Positions 28,869 to 39,381 of a DNA stretch of 64,000 bases are shown in pieces. The first letter of the stretch is position 1, and each line of letters starts with the position of its first letter. The notes below the pieces were generated by a model. That model was not told the DNA's origin. It searched no databases and saw only the letters and a list, made by a program, of their open reading frames with translations. Where the stretch lies: the NCBI GenBank assembly GCA_037178625.1, contig CM074139.1:2480001-2544000 (forward strand), read 5' to 3'. Origin of the DNA: Skeletonema tropicum. Lineage: Eukaryota > Bacillariophyta > Thalassiosirophyceae > Thalassiosirales > Thalassiosiraceae. Both the position numbers and the translations under genes were made by a program.

Positions 28869-30182
28869 GATTAGAGATATGTAGGTCCTGAAAATACCGT
28901 AATTACAATACTTCAACACCTCTACATACATAATATCCCTACGGTTTTTTGTGCGTATTTCTATCGCGGTAGGAAATGGCGGGAGGGACAGAACCCGCAC
29001 ATAGAAAGAGTAAGTAAGTACGTAATAATAGCTAACTTACTCGTAGAATAGATACCATCAGAAGATCTTGACCATTGTAGACCATGTTGTCCACTGCAAT
29101 AGGAGCCTACGCACTACGCATAATGCTTCTATATCCAGAACTAATGATCTTCAACGTCAGCAGGTATCATGGGCTTGCTATTACTATAATTTCAACTGAT
29201 ACTTTGCCCTCGATGGCGTTGATATTACCTCTACTTTAGTGTTGAAACATGATGGAATGAAGATTCTTTGCAATATGCAATTAGGTGCTCTGGAGAATGA
29301 TGTGTATACATTTCACAGTGCCTTATTGTACTTAATACTATTGTGGATGATTCTATTGACGATCATGACATTTTATAATCAAATGGGTGTTGTTTCAGCG
29401 TAGTTCATAATTTTCACATTTATCCCCCACAAGTAGATATCATTCAGCATTCACTCCACTGTCCATGATGAACGGCTACTTCCCACACAGCACTTCCCAA
29501 TCCCCCTCAGTTCGCACTATTTTCGCCACAATCCAATATTTAAACATGAAATAACACTAATCTTCTCCGTGTTTGCAGAAATAATACGCGCTTTTTTGAG
29601 TTGCCCTTCTGAAGACGACTTGTTGACTCATCATAACAGCGATAGTTGTGTCCATTCCACAAGCCCAGAGCATCCATAATACTTTATTGTTCAATTTGGC
29701 TGCCCTCACTATCGTGTGCTGGCCATCTAAATCATTTCATTTGTCGATGATCGACGATTATTATTGTGGCCGGAAAATAATACCGAGCGGCGATTATCGA
29801 ATTCAGCATGAATACAAGCCCAAACCGAAGGAATACTGGCACCGAAACATCCCCATATATATAAAGTATCATCGCGTGATGAAGGGGAGACGAGACGGTC
29901 GTTTATGGTTGACGTAACCATCACCACAACTGCTTGGCGACGGCGGAAAAAGATGATGGCCGGTGCCGTGTGATGAGGCTACATCACAACCCCACACACA
30001 CTACCGCGGCCCAAACCAACGGTCAACATTGATCATATTTGTCCAGTTGATGATTCTGATGCAGGGGTTAGACGGTTGGTGGCGTCTATGGCATCCATTA
30101 GCGGCACATTGCTAAGTGGGGTTAGAACCCGCACATAGATTCTAAATGCGGGTTAGAACCCGCACATAGGGGTAGGTAGGGA
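28869..30182. mobile_element. Possible 1.25-kb insertion with short inverted ends, no ORF
   Basis: The duplicated spacer (CAATACTTCAACACCTCTACATACATA, compare 33707-33733) is interrupted at about 28932 and resumes at about 30182. The inserted part starts ATATCCCTACGG and ends, reversed, ATATCCCTACCTACCCC, so it has short inverted ends and perhaps an ATAT duplication. The motif AGAACCCGCACATAG occurs once near the left end (28987) and twice near the right (30124, 30154). No coding region: the 89-codon ORF at 29648-29917 has no features. Boundaries are approximate. Confidence 0.4.
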
Positions 30183-30454
30183 TATATATTGTAACGTTTA
30201 TCAGGTCAAATGAGACTATGTAGTAACAACTTGTAACGGCAACGAAACTCCTACGAAACTCCCTTCTCCAAAAGTCGAAGTTCGAAGTCAAAGAAAAAAG
30301 ACAACATCATCGTGACCATGAGAGCCGCCGCGCCGCTGCCGTCCAACTAACAGACATTCTCTATTGTATCAACATCCAACTAACAGACATTCTCTATTGT
30401 ATCAACAATTACTAGTTTTCACTGACGCAACAATAGTAGACTGTAATTTCAAAG
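30183..30454. promoter_or_regulatory. Duplicated upstream block before chimeric pseudogene 2
   Basis: This is the same block as 23930-24190 and 33740-33940, with CTTCTCCAAAAGTCGAAG and CATCGTGACCATGAGAGC. It contains a local tandem duplication of CCAACTAACAGACATTCTC (30342 and 30369). Confidence 0.6.
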
Positions 30455-31729
30455 ATGAGCTCTCAGGAGATGTCAGAAACATCCACGGAGGAAACAAAGC
30501 ATGAAGATTCAGCCACCGAAGTAATAACGGTCGCAAATTCATTGTCTCCGCCGTCGGACTCTTCGCACCACCGCCGACTGTGCAGATCTAAAAGGTGATA
30601 ATGCGAATAATAATCCGCTAATGTCATGTTTCAGCGATGGAGGAGAAGAGGGTATTTAAGTGGCGGAGGAGCAGACAAGTGATATGATGATAAAATTACT
30701 TATGCAACAAATGACAAACATCCAATCAACGAGCGAGCACGAAACAACTTGTAGTGATACGAAACTATCATCACTGCAGCAGAATGGTCAAGGAGCAGCA
30801 TCAACTGAGAATGATAGTCGCAATCAGGCGAAAATGAGTCAAGAGGGGCATGTGATTGTTAATGACGATAATGCAGCTTCAGTGTCCACAGGGCGCGAAA
30901 TTTAGCTAGCGCTCCTAATAGTAGCGACAAGACCAGGGAGGCCAATTCTACCCTCAAGAATATCAAACAATATAGGATCGGGACCGTTGACTACCACCGC
31001 TACCGAGGAAGACACGTCTGAAACACACCATCGACTACCAGTGAAATGGGACGACAAATGTATTGACCATAACCATATCCACAACAATCATCGACATCAT
31101 TTGTATCCTACTAACAACTCAAGGAGACATCCACACTTGCAACACAAACACCAGCAACACCTGCATGGACACTCATCGGTGGAACACTCAAACTATTCGG
31201 CCTCATGGGGTTCTGGGCCTTCGATAATCTCACCTTTTTAACTAGCTCTGGATTCTTGGACCCCATCTATACTACACATGATAGAACGAATACTGCTGCC
31301 ACGATACGAACGAAACGGAAACATCGTGCATGAGAGTATGCAGCACGATGTTACTTTATGGGTGCCTTGTCAGGTTTGTATGGGAATTTGAGATCGTTTT
31401 GGATTCATGGGAATGGTCCTTTGATGGAGGCACGACGAAGATATGAATCTGCAGCTACCAATACCACTAGCAGCAGCAGTAATGACAAAGAAGGTGATGA
31501 GAGCAGTGCAATGCACAACATGCTCTCAAAAAGACGGAACAAAAGCACTTCACACTCTTCCTAGCATTACTCAAGAGCATATGCGACGTGACAGGTATTT
31601 AGTAACAATCCTGGCATTGATTTACATTTGAAGTTACGTGGGAAGAAGAATCATGAAGGGATTCATTGTTTGTGTGGGTTGATTTCGGCTGGGACTGTGT
31701 TGTATAAAAATTTTCCGAATGCAGAGTGA
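30455..31729 (+). pseudogene. Chimeric pseudogene 2: HEAT/PDZ 5' part fused to PEX11-like 3' part
   Basis: Same architecture and junction as chimeric pseudogene 1. 30455 onward is the HEAT/PDZ N-terminus (MSSQEMSETSTEETKHEDS), broken by frameshifts; an 81-codon stretch (30660-30905) still follows it (NDDNAASVSTGREI). From about 30925 it follows the PEX11-like gene (ACCAGGGAGGCCAATTCTAC, then GFWAFDNLTF-like and MGALSGLYGNLRSFWIHGNG) to the ancestral stop at 31727-31729. Because both chimeras share the junction, they descend from one fusion that was then duplicated with its MATH-BTB neighbour. Confidence 0.85.
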
Positions 31730-31923
31730 TGTGTGGAGAGAGGTGAAGAAGAATTAGATTTATTATTGGATTTCTACTATTTATTGTTGTTTCGGCTGAG
31801 AAGGGAGAATTCGATGGGTAGAATTCTGGACAGCAAAGCTCTGACCTATGATCCAGGAGCAGCAGCATGATTTATAATACCAAAAGAGGAAAGCTAACAT
31901 GAGGAAAGCAAACTAACAGTAAC

Positions 31924-33134
31924 TCAAGAATTGTTCTTGATGGATTCAATCATTGCTTCACGAGATCCATCAACTTCCAAACCAACCCTTCGCATTAAGC
32001 CTCCTCCTGAGTGCACTCACGGAAAGGGTACTCAACTCATCGACATTTGCTCCATTTGAATCTCTCTTTCTTTTCCTGCTGATTGCAATGAGGAGATCTT
32101 TCGCACAATGTCCAGGGCAATCCTTGAAAGAATCATGTGCAGCGGCTTCAATGTGTCTATCTGCCAAGAAATTCATGACCGTCTCCTTGAGTAGTGCGCA
32201 GGTCATGGAGTCCGCATAAAGTAGATTATCCATAGCGTTATCAAGGCTGATCTCGGTCGACTGAACATATGCTGCTTCAGCTTCCAACTTGAGATTGACG
32301 ATGGAATACTTGTCTGCAGCATCGATGATATCTTTCGCATGCGCCTTCAGTACTTCTTTTGTGACGCTCCCTCCGTACACGTAGGAAAGCAAAAGACGGA
32401 ATATGTCCGGATTGACATCATTGACTGAAGCCGATACTACTCCGCAACTGTCATTTGATCCACACATGTCAGCAAGCATGGGTGCGCAATGCTCAAGAAA
32501 CCAGCGGTGGGCGTAGAAGGAAACCGATGAATTTGACATCTCTCCCTCTCCCTCTTTGTCGTCAACGCTGCTGACTTCAAAGCGAACATCTGCCGTAGTC
32601 TCATCATTGAACATTTGTTGCATCATCTGAACGAGAGGATTCTTGGGAACAAACGCAGTCGCCGGTTACTCTTCTATAGATCTGCGACGGTCAGCGTGCC
32701 ATTGCTATCCAGAATATTTCGTGATTCATCCAAGATGTGGGAGCGAGAGATGAAATCGCCAGCCCCAGTTGTCGTCGCCACTGAAAAATTCGCCTTTCTT
32801 GACGAAGAGTATGCCTTTGCTATTTCCCAAACTTATTCATAATCTTCAGTCCAAATCTAGGTCGTGATGCTCCCCTCTGAAAGATGAAGGAGGTAAACTG
32901 TTACTTTCCCTTCGGCCGCTTGAATGTGACCACCAGGGTAGACATGAAGCTCCCACTGATGTCCGTTGCAGGTGAACTTGGGTGAGGCAACGTAATGATT
33001 CTTCGTGGAGCTGAGTTTAGCGAAGTCATGAATGTAGAACTGCAACGTGTTCCACTCCTCGCCTCTTACACTTACAGAGGAAGATAAGGAGGGCATCCTA
33101 CGGACACTTCGGCGTTTTCGATTCGGCTTTCCAT
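31924..33134 (-). pseudogene. MATH-BTB-SAP family, copy 8, multiply broken
   Basis: Ancestral start MESRIEN-like ATG at 33134. Damage includes a frameshift shortly after the start region, a nonsense change (GAAGAGGAACC to GAAGAGTAACC near 32665), a missing base nearby (CTATAGATCTGC against CTATAGATACTGC), missing bases in the MATH domain around 32755-32850, and a 4-bp insertion (CCAA, near 31982) that destroys the SAP-like tail (LRRRLNAKGWFGS). The BTB region is still open (31970-32626) and is nearly identical to that of copy 6, so the two are recent duplicates. Not functional as a full-length protein. Confidence 0.88.
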
Positions 33135-33331
33135 GATTTCACAACTATTTCAGACGCACTGGAGATGTTTTCAGAAGGTAATTGACAAGAAGGGAACTAA
33201 CAACAATGAGAAGGGCAGCGGTGATGTAGTAGCTGAATATTTTATGATGCGATCATAACCATGCGATCGAAGATTGCGAGAGCATTTTGATTCCCGCAGG
33301 ACTAAATTACCAGACTTACCGTAATTACAAT

Positions 33332-33703
33332 CACGGGAACCTGGGGTTGACAGTGGCTGATTTTTGTTAGTGGCCGATGCGACGAGTGTTTGCTATGCAT
33401 GGTATAAGATTTAAGTCGTGGTTCTCAAAAATCGAGCGTTGAGGCTAATGTCTGATGGCCCTTTCTGCTAAAACTTGCTGCCGACGCCAGGATCGGCCAT
33501 CTGACACGGTGCGCCACCAAGCAGCGTGTCACTCGTGGCGGTGGCAGCAAGTTTCACACGTTGGCAGCAAGTTTTTGGAGGAATAGGCCATCAGTCATCA
33601 ACCTCAACGCTCGATTTTGAGAAACACGACTTAAATCTTATCCATCTTTATAGCAAACACTCGTCGCGTCGCATCACTTCATCCCGACGTGTGGGGTCCC
33701 GTG
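33332..33703. mobile_element. 372-bp foldback MITE with 7-bp TSD
   Basis: The ends are CACGGGA/TCCCGTG, flanked by the direct repeat TTACAAT (33325-33331 and 33704-33710). The empty target GTAATTACAATACTTCAAC is present in the paralogous spacer at 28896-28915. Inside, arms of about 82 bp (33381-33462 and 33588-33670; GCGACGAGTGTTTGCTAT..., GATTTAAGTCGTG, AATCGAGCGTTGAGG) are inverted copies, making most of the element one hairpin. A second internal pair, AACTTGCTGCC and GGCAGCAAGTT, lies at the centre. No ORF. Confidence 0.9.
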
Positions 33704-33940
33704 TTACAATACTTCAACACCTCTACATACATATGTAACAGAAATTTTAAAGTACGTCTGGTTGTGTAACGTGTAACAGGTCAAGGGAACCCCTTCTCAA
33801 AAAGTCGAAGTTCGAAGTCAAAGAAAAGACATCGTGACCATGAGAGCCGCCACGCTGCAGCCGTCCAATTAACAGCCTCTTTCTATCAAAAATTATTAGT
33901 TTTCACTGACGCAACAATAATAGACTGTAATTTAATAAAG

Positions 33941-36900
33941 ATGAGCACTCAGGAGATGTCAGCAGCATCCAGGGATGAAGCAAAACAGGATGATTCAGCC
34001 GCCTCAATAATAACGGTTGCAAAAAATGCATCATCTTCGCCGGCGGAATCTTCACTGCCTCCACCGCCGTTGACTGCAGATCTACAAGGTGATAATGTTA
34101 GCAGTAATAATCCGCTGATGTCGTATTTTAGCAGCGATGAGGAAGAAGGTGGTGAAGTGGCGGAGGAGCAGGCGAATGATGATAAAATTAATATTGCGAC
34201 AAATGACGAAAATCGAGTGATCAATGAACACGAAACAACTTGTAGCGATACAAAACTATCATCATTGCAACAACAGGATGGTCAAGAAACAACGCTAACT
34301 GACAATGATGGTAACAATATTAACGAAGCAAACATGAGTCAAGAGGGGCATGTGATTGTAAGTAACAATGAAGCTGCTCCACTGTCCACAGGGCGCGAAA
34401 TTGAGTCGGGCACTGCCAATAGTACAGGCGAAAAGAATGATATTGTCACAACACAAATTGATCATGTCAATAACAACAATGAGGCCGCCAATAGCAACGA
34501 TGACGCTGCAGTAGAATTAATGTCATCTTCCAAGAATGACACCAATCAAGACAGCATTAGAGTCATCTCACCACCCACACTCCCCACCGATGATAATTCC
34601 AACAACGACCAAAACAAATCAGATTCCACCAAACTATCCCCCGGATCACAAACACTAGTCGCCGAAGCAGAACGTCAAGCAGCCATAGCCGCGGCCATCT
34701 CGGCAAATGTTATGGGATCACCTTCGGCTGCTGGAACGATTGCCAAGAATATGATGAATCGAAATGTTGCAACTAATAACGGTGTTGGTGGTGGTGGTGT
34801 ACATCAGCAAAAGCCGACCATGGTGGTATTACCTCCCTTGTCTCCTCCTCCTTCATTTGATGGTGGTGGTGGTGGTGCAAAGAGTAATAAGAATATGCAG
34901 CAACAACAACCAACACCACAGAGGCAAAGAGTAATGAGACCTGTGAGATTTGATCATGTCCGAGTTGCATTTGATGAAATTTTGAAGAAGAACAACAGTA
35001 CAGATGATAACAGTGGGGATAATAGTCACGGTTATGAAGTTGTAATGAAGGAGGGGGGCAACAATATTGGGAGAGATGATGCAGTGACTAAATAATGAAT
35101 CGACGGTGGAAACAACAACAACAGCAGATGCAGCAGCAGTAACAGAAGTGATTGATGTTGAAACTAGGGCAGAAATGGAGAAGCAATTATTATCATCATC
35201 ACCATCCTCTTCCTCCTCCACCCTGCCAGATTCCTTTTTACGATTTTTGCTCTTGTTGGCCAATGTTCCAATAATTATTGAAGAGGGAGAAAAATCACCC
35301 AAACGACGATCGGCATCGGCTACTTCAAACAATCAGATGGATAAACCAAGTATTGTGGATGGTAACTCATCTTTGGCAGTGTCATCGAAATCATCCCCAG
35401 CTGCGTTAGATGCAGCACAACGTGCCTATGAACTATACACACTCGCCCAAAACATATTTGATTCTATATCCGATCGGCAATTACAATCACAGCATGATGG
35501 GAAGAAAGAGGATGCAACTGCATCATTTTTTGCTGCCTGTTCTGGAGAGATTGTCAAGGTTTCTTCTGAACATGATGGTGTTGGTGGTCGTAGTAATATT
35601 GCTACTGGTGCTGTTGTTGGAAAGGAACACAATGAGGATCAAAGTCGAAATGGTAGTCGAGTTGCAACGAATACGAGTAGCGTTGGACAACGTCCTAATG
35701 GAGTGCCACCACCCCCACCACCACTCACGAGAATGACACCTCCTCCACTACGATCGTCTGGGACAACATCAGCCTCGGCCGCAGTAGCATCCGCATCGGC
35801 AGTATTTTCCAATGTCATGTCGAAAGTTACCAAGAAGCAAGGTTCATTTACGGATATTGGTAAAAAGTTCATGATGGGTGCAAGTGGTGGTGGTGGTGGT
35901 GGAGATCGTTCCTCTATTATTGGTAAGAAAGTGCTACCCAATGATGAAAAGAAATCAGCATCATTCATCAACAACAACAATAGTCAAAATGAGGAAGAAA
36001 CACTCATGGAAGATTATGAAGTCACAATCGATCAAGAAATGCTCGGCCTCACCGTCGAAAATGTCCTCGAACGGACCATCATTCGCACACTCCTCCCCAA
36101 CGGTGCGGCAATCCACGCCGGTGCCAAAATAGGATCATTAATTGCCAAAGTGGGCAATGTCGATACGTCCAATTTAACCCACTTTGAAACGATTGATGAG
36201 TTACGACAGAGTCAACGACCATTAAAGTTGACATTGCGGTATATTAGTAGTGATATATTACGATGTGCACGGGAGGAGATGGGGAGGTTGATACGTGGGA
36301 AGATTGATCCGTCGTTAAGTGGTGGGGATGATGATGATGAGACGGAGGTGCAAGGGAAGATGAAGAAGAAGCAGTCATTAGAGGAGAGTTTTAATTCTGT
36401 ATTGAGAGATCGGTGGACAACAACATCGTCATTAAAGTGTTCTTCATCATCATCGTCGTCTGTTACTTCGTCAATGATGAAGATGTCATCGACTTCTTCT
36501 TCTTCTCCCCCCGCGGCCATGGCACGTGCGGATATGATACATCTTGCGGGCAAGGACCTTATTCGGATCTTGACTCTTCTTGTGGTGGGAATGGAGAAGG
36601 AGTTGGTAGAAGTAACGAGTGCGATGAACGAAGAATGTGATGAACCCTTTGTATCAAAGGAGCACCTGTCAATCAAAGAGTTGATTGAGGCTATTGAAAT
36701 CACCTCGAAAATTCTGCTGGAGTATTCACGTGGCCATTCTGAGATGGGAAAGAAACAAAATGCAGCAGCAGCGGGTAGTGCGAGTGGGAGACAGATCGGG
36801 TCGTCATTTTATCCTGTGCCTCCTGGTAGAGTTCAACAAGGAAAGAAACCTAAGGGGAGGGGGGTTAGAGGAGGGAAGAAATCAGCGGAAGAATCTCCAC

Positions 36901-39146
36901 TTGTGCGTATAGGCGATGCGTTACAAAGAACTCGATTTTTCCTAGTGGAGACATCGTCAACAACTGCGACAGCTTTGCGTTGGGAGATAATAGACTACCT
37001 CTGCACGGTGTTAGATCTCGATACCGAGCAGGAGCTCTCCGAAAAGGAGGCAGCATCCTCCGCCACTGGTGGTGGAGAAGCCAGTCCAACAAATGACCTT
37101 GGAAGTGCGGGGAGTATACTGAAACTGATTGTGCTCAACTGCTCGACGGTAGAAGATACAATTAACTATGCTGTGGGAGATGATTCTCTTGACGATCAGT
37201 CAACTCGAAGTGGGAACACATCTACTGCCGGAAACGCTTTTATTTCGGTTGTTCATCGATTGGCTGCTAGCAAAAGCACCAGTGCTAGAATAGCCGCTTG
37301 TTCACTAGGCCCAGTCCTTTGGTCTCATCTTGATTTCCCTCGGCAACTTCAACTCCGAGGTGTTATTACTCGGGCATTGCATGACGTCGAGGTGATCGTT
37401 CGAAAATCCACTGCTGCCGTCCTTCACGAAATTGCAGAGCTTGTGTTTGATCGTCGCTCCGTTCCTTGGCTGGTTTTGATGTGCGAACGCAGCATGACTG
37501 ATCCTGAGCCGCAGTTGCGGGCCGCAGCCATGACTTTGACTTGGCATCTAGCAGAACACCTTCCGAACGCCTTTACGGGGGATGCAAATAAAGGAAGTTT
37601 GTCGATCCGAAGGCTGCCGCCCCGAACTGACCCAACGTTTATGGACGTCTACTTGCTTCAGTGTAAACTATTGCCCGTCGCAAGCAATCTCGCCGAAGAC
37701 AGAATGCCATCGGTGCGACTTTCGGTAGCTGCACAATGTGATAGGCTAGTCAACGCTATGGGTGAGCACTGGTTCAACATCATCATTGATTTACTTCAGG
37801 CGCTGCTATCAGACAGTGACGAACGAGTGAGAAGTGAAGCGACTCTTTGTATGCCAAGATTTGCTGAATCCGTTATTTTAGGTACAGAAGAGGGCCAAGA
37901 TTCAATAGTCCTCGAATCTTTGATGCCACTGGCATTGAAAATACAAAAGGATTCAAGCCCATTAGTTCGTTCGTCTCTAGCAACAGCTTCAGGGGAGCTA
38001 TTAATATTTCTAGTTGGTCTTGGAGGTGCAAGTCATGATGCACCATCAAGTCCAATACGTAAAAGAGAAGGAAATGAGGCGCCGCCAAGTCCACGGAGTC
38101 CCCGCAGAGAAGGTACTTATGCAGATGAAACAGGTTACAAGCGTTACAAAAAGCACGTCGACGACACTTTCATCCCTATTCTTCAAAACTTGCTGCAGGA
38201 TCCTAACCCTGAAGTGACAACTGCATCTCTAAGGGCGGTCACCAATGCCTCGAGGAGTAGTGCACGATCAAGCGCCAGTACTCCATCCTGTTCACATAAC
38301 AAATATGACAATGGTGATGACGACCTAGCTTCGGTTGCTTCAGTGACATCGCTCCAATCTCATTTAAGTGTGGATCGGACAAAACCGGTGTTCATCCCAG
38401 TTCTCTCTGAGAAGCAAGTGCTGCGACTCCTGCCTACACTTTCTAATTTGGCTACAAGTGCACAGTGGAGAGTTCGGCAAAGTGCAGTAGAAATTGTGCC
38501 TGCTCTATTGGGCTGTACTCATCGTCACGAAACAAGACATGAAATATCTAAGCTATGCTTGACGCTTATGGGCGATAAGGTTGATGCTGTTCGAAAGACG
38601 GCTGCGGAATGCCTTTGCTTAGGAGGAAGTAACCTGGCAATGCACGGAAAAGATGATGGTGGAGAGTGGATTGCAAAAATTGTTGTTCCACATCTAAAGA
38701 CATGCAGTTTAAGTGAAGATGCGAAACAACGAATGCTGAGTTTGAAGATGATTGAAATCATCATTACAAATGGATTGTGCCCCGCCCGTCTCGATGTTGT
38801 TGAGAGTGGAGACGTGTCTCCAAGCTCGCGGAACGACACCTCAGAAGTAGCAACAAAGGAATCGGCAGTAAGGTCAATCCTTTCAATTGCAGCGTCACTT
38901 GCCTTGGACACCGTCCCAAATGTCCGCTTGAATGTCGGTAGAGTATTAGCTGTTATTGTGGGGATGTTAGATCGCTCTAACGCTGAATTCGCTGTGTCTA
39001 TTCTTGAGCAACAGATCGAGGAAGAGAAAAAACGAGGTGCAGGGTGTGACCGAGATGTCATTTACTTTGCTCAGCAGGCCTTATCGCAGTCAACTCTGTC
39101 AGATTTGCGTAGAGAATCGTCGTTGATGTCATCCTTCATGGAATAA
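33941..39146 (+). CDS. PDZ/HEAT-repeat scaffold protein, PP4R1/PP2A-A-like (two frames)
   Basis: The first frame (33941-35095, 384 aa, ATG start) is disordered, rich in Asn, Asp, Ser and Gln. The second (from about 35099 to 39146, over 1,340 aa, no ATG near its start) begins with similar low-complexity sequence, then a PDZ-like module at about residues 310-380 (LGLTVENVLERTIIRTLLPN, AIHAGAKIGSLIAKVGN), and from about residue 690 HEAT repeats (ARIAACSLGPVLWSHLDFPR, VRKSTAAVLHEIAELVFDRR, VRLSVAAQCDRLVNAMGEHW, VRSEATLCMPRFAESVILG, VRQSAVEIVPALLGCTHRHE). The HEAT part resembles regulatory or scaffold subunits of PP2A/PP4 phosphatases. The change of frame at 35095/35106 must be an unseen intron or a frameshift. 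The N-terminus and promoter were copied into both chimeric pseudogenes. Confidence 0.75.
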
Positions 39147-39381
39147 AGAATTGAATCAGATATTTTGGATAGAAAGCAATCTCTGTCGCTGAGAAGAGGG
39201 ATGTACTGTAGCATAAATCAAAGTATTGATAAAACAAATAAATGCAACATTCAGAGTGGGAACTGATTACTGACCCCTTCTCTTATTCGATATAGGTACT
39301 CCAACAACCCCTATTATTCAGTACCCAACAGTTGCTATCTCTAGTCTACTCTATCCCCACAACTCCCATCATCCACATCCA

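Noticed and set aside
29648..29917. 89-codon ORF
   Set aside because: Chance length, no features, inside the insertion with inverted ends.
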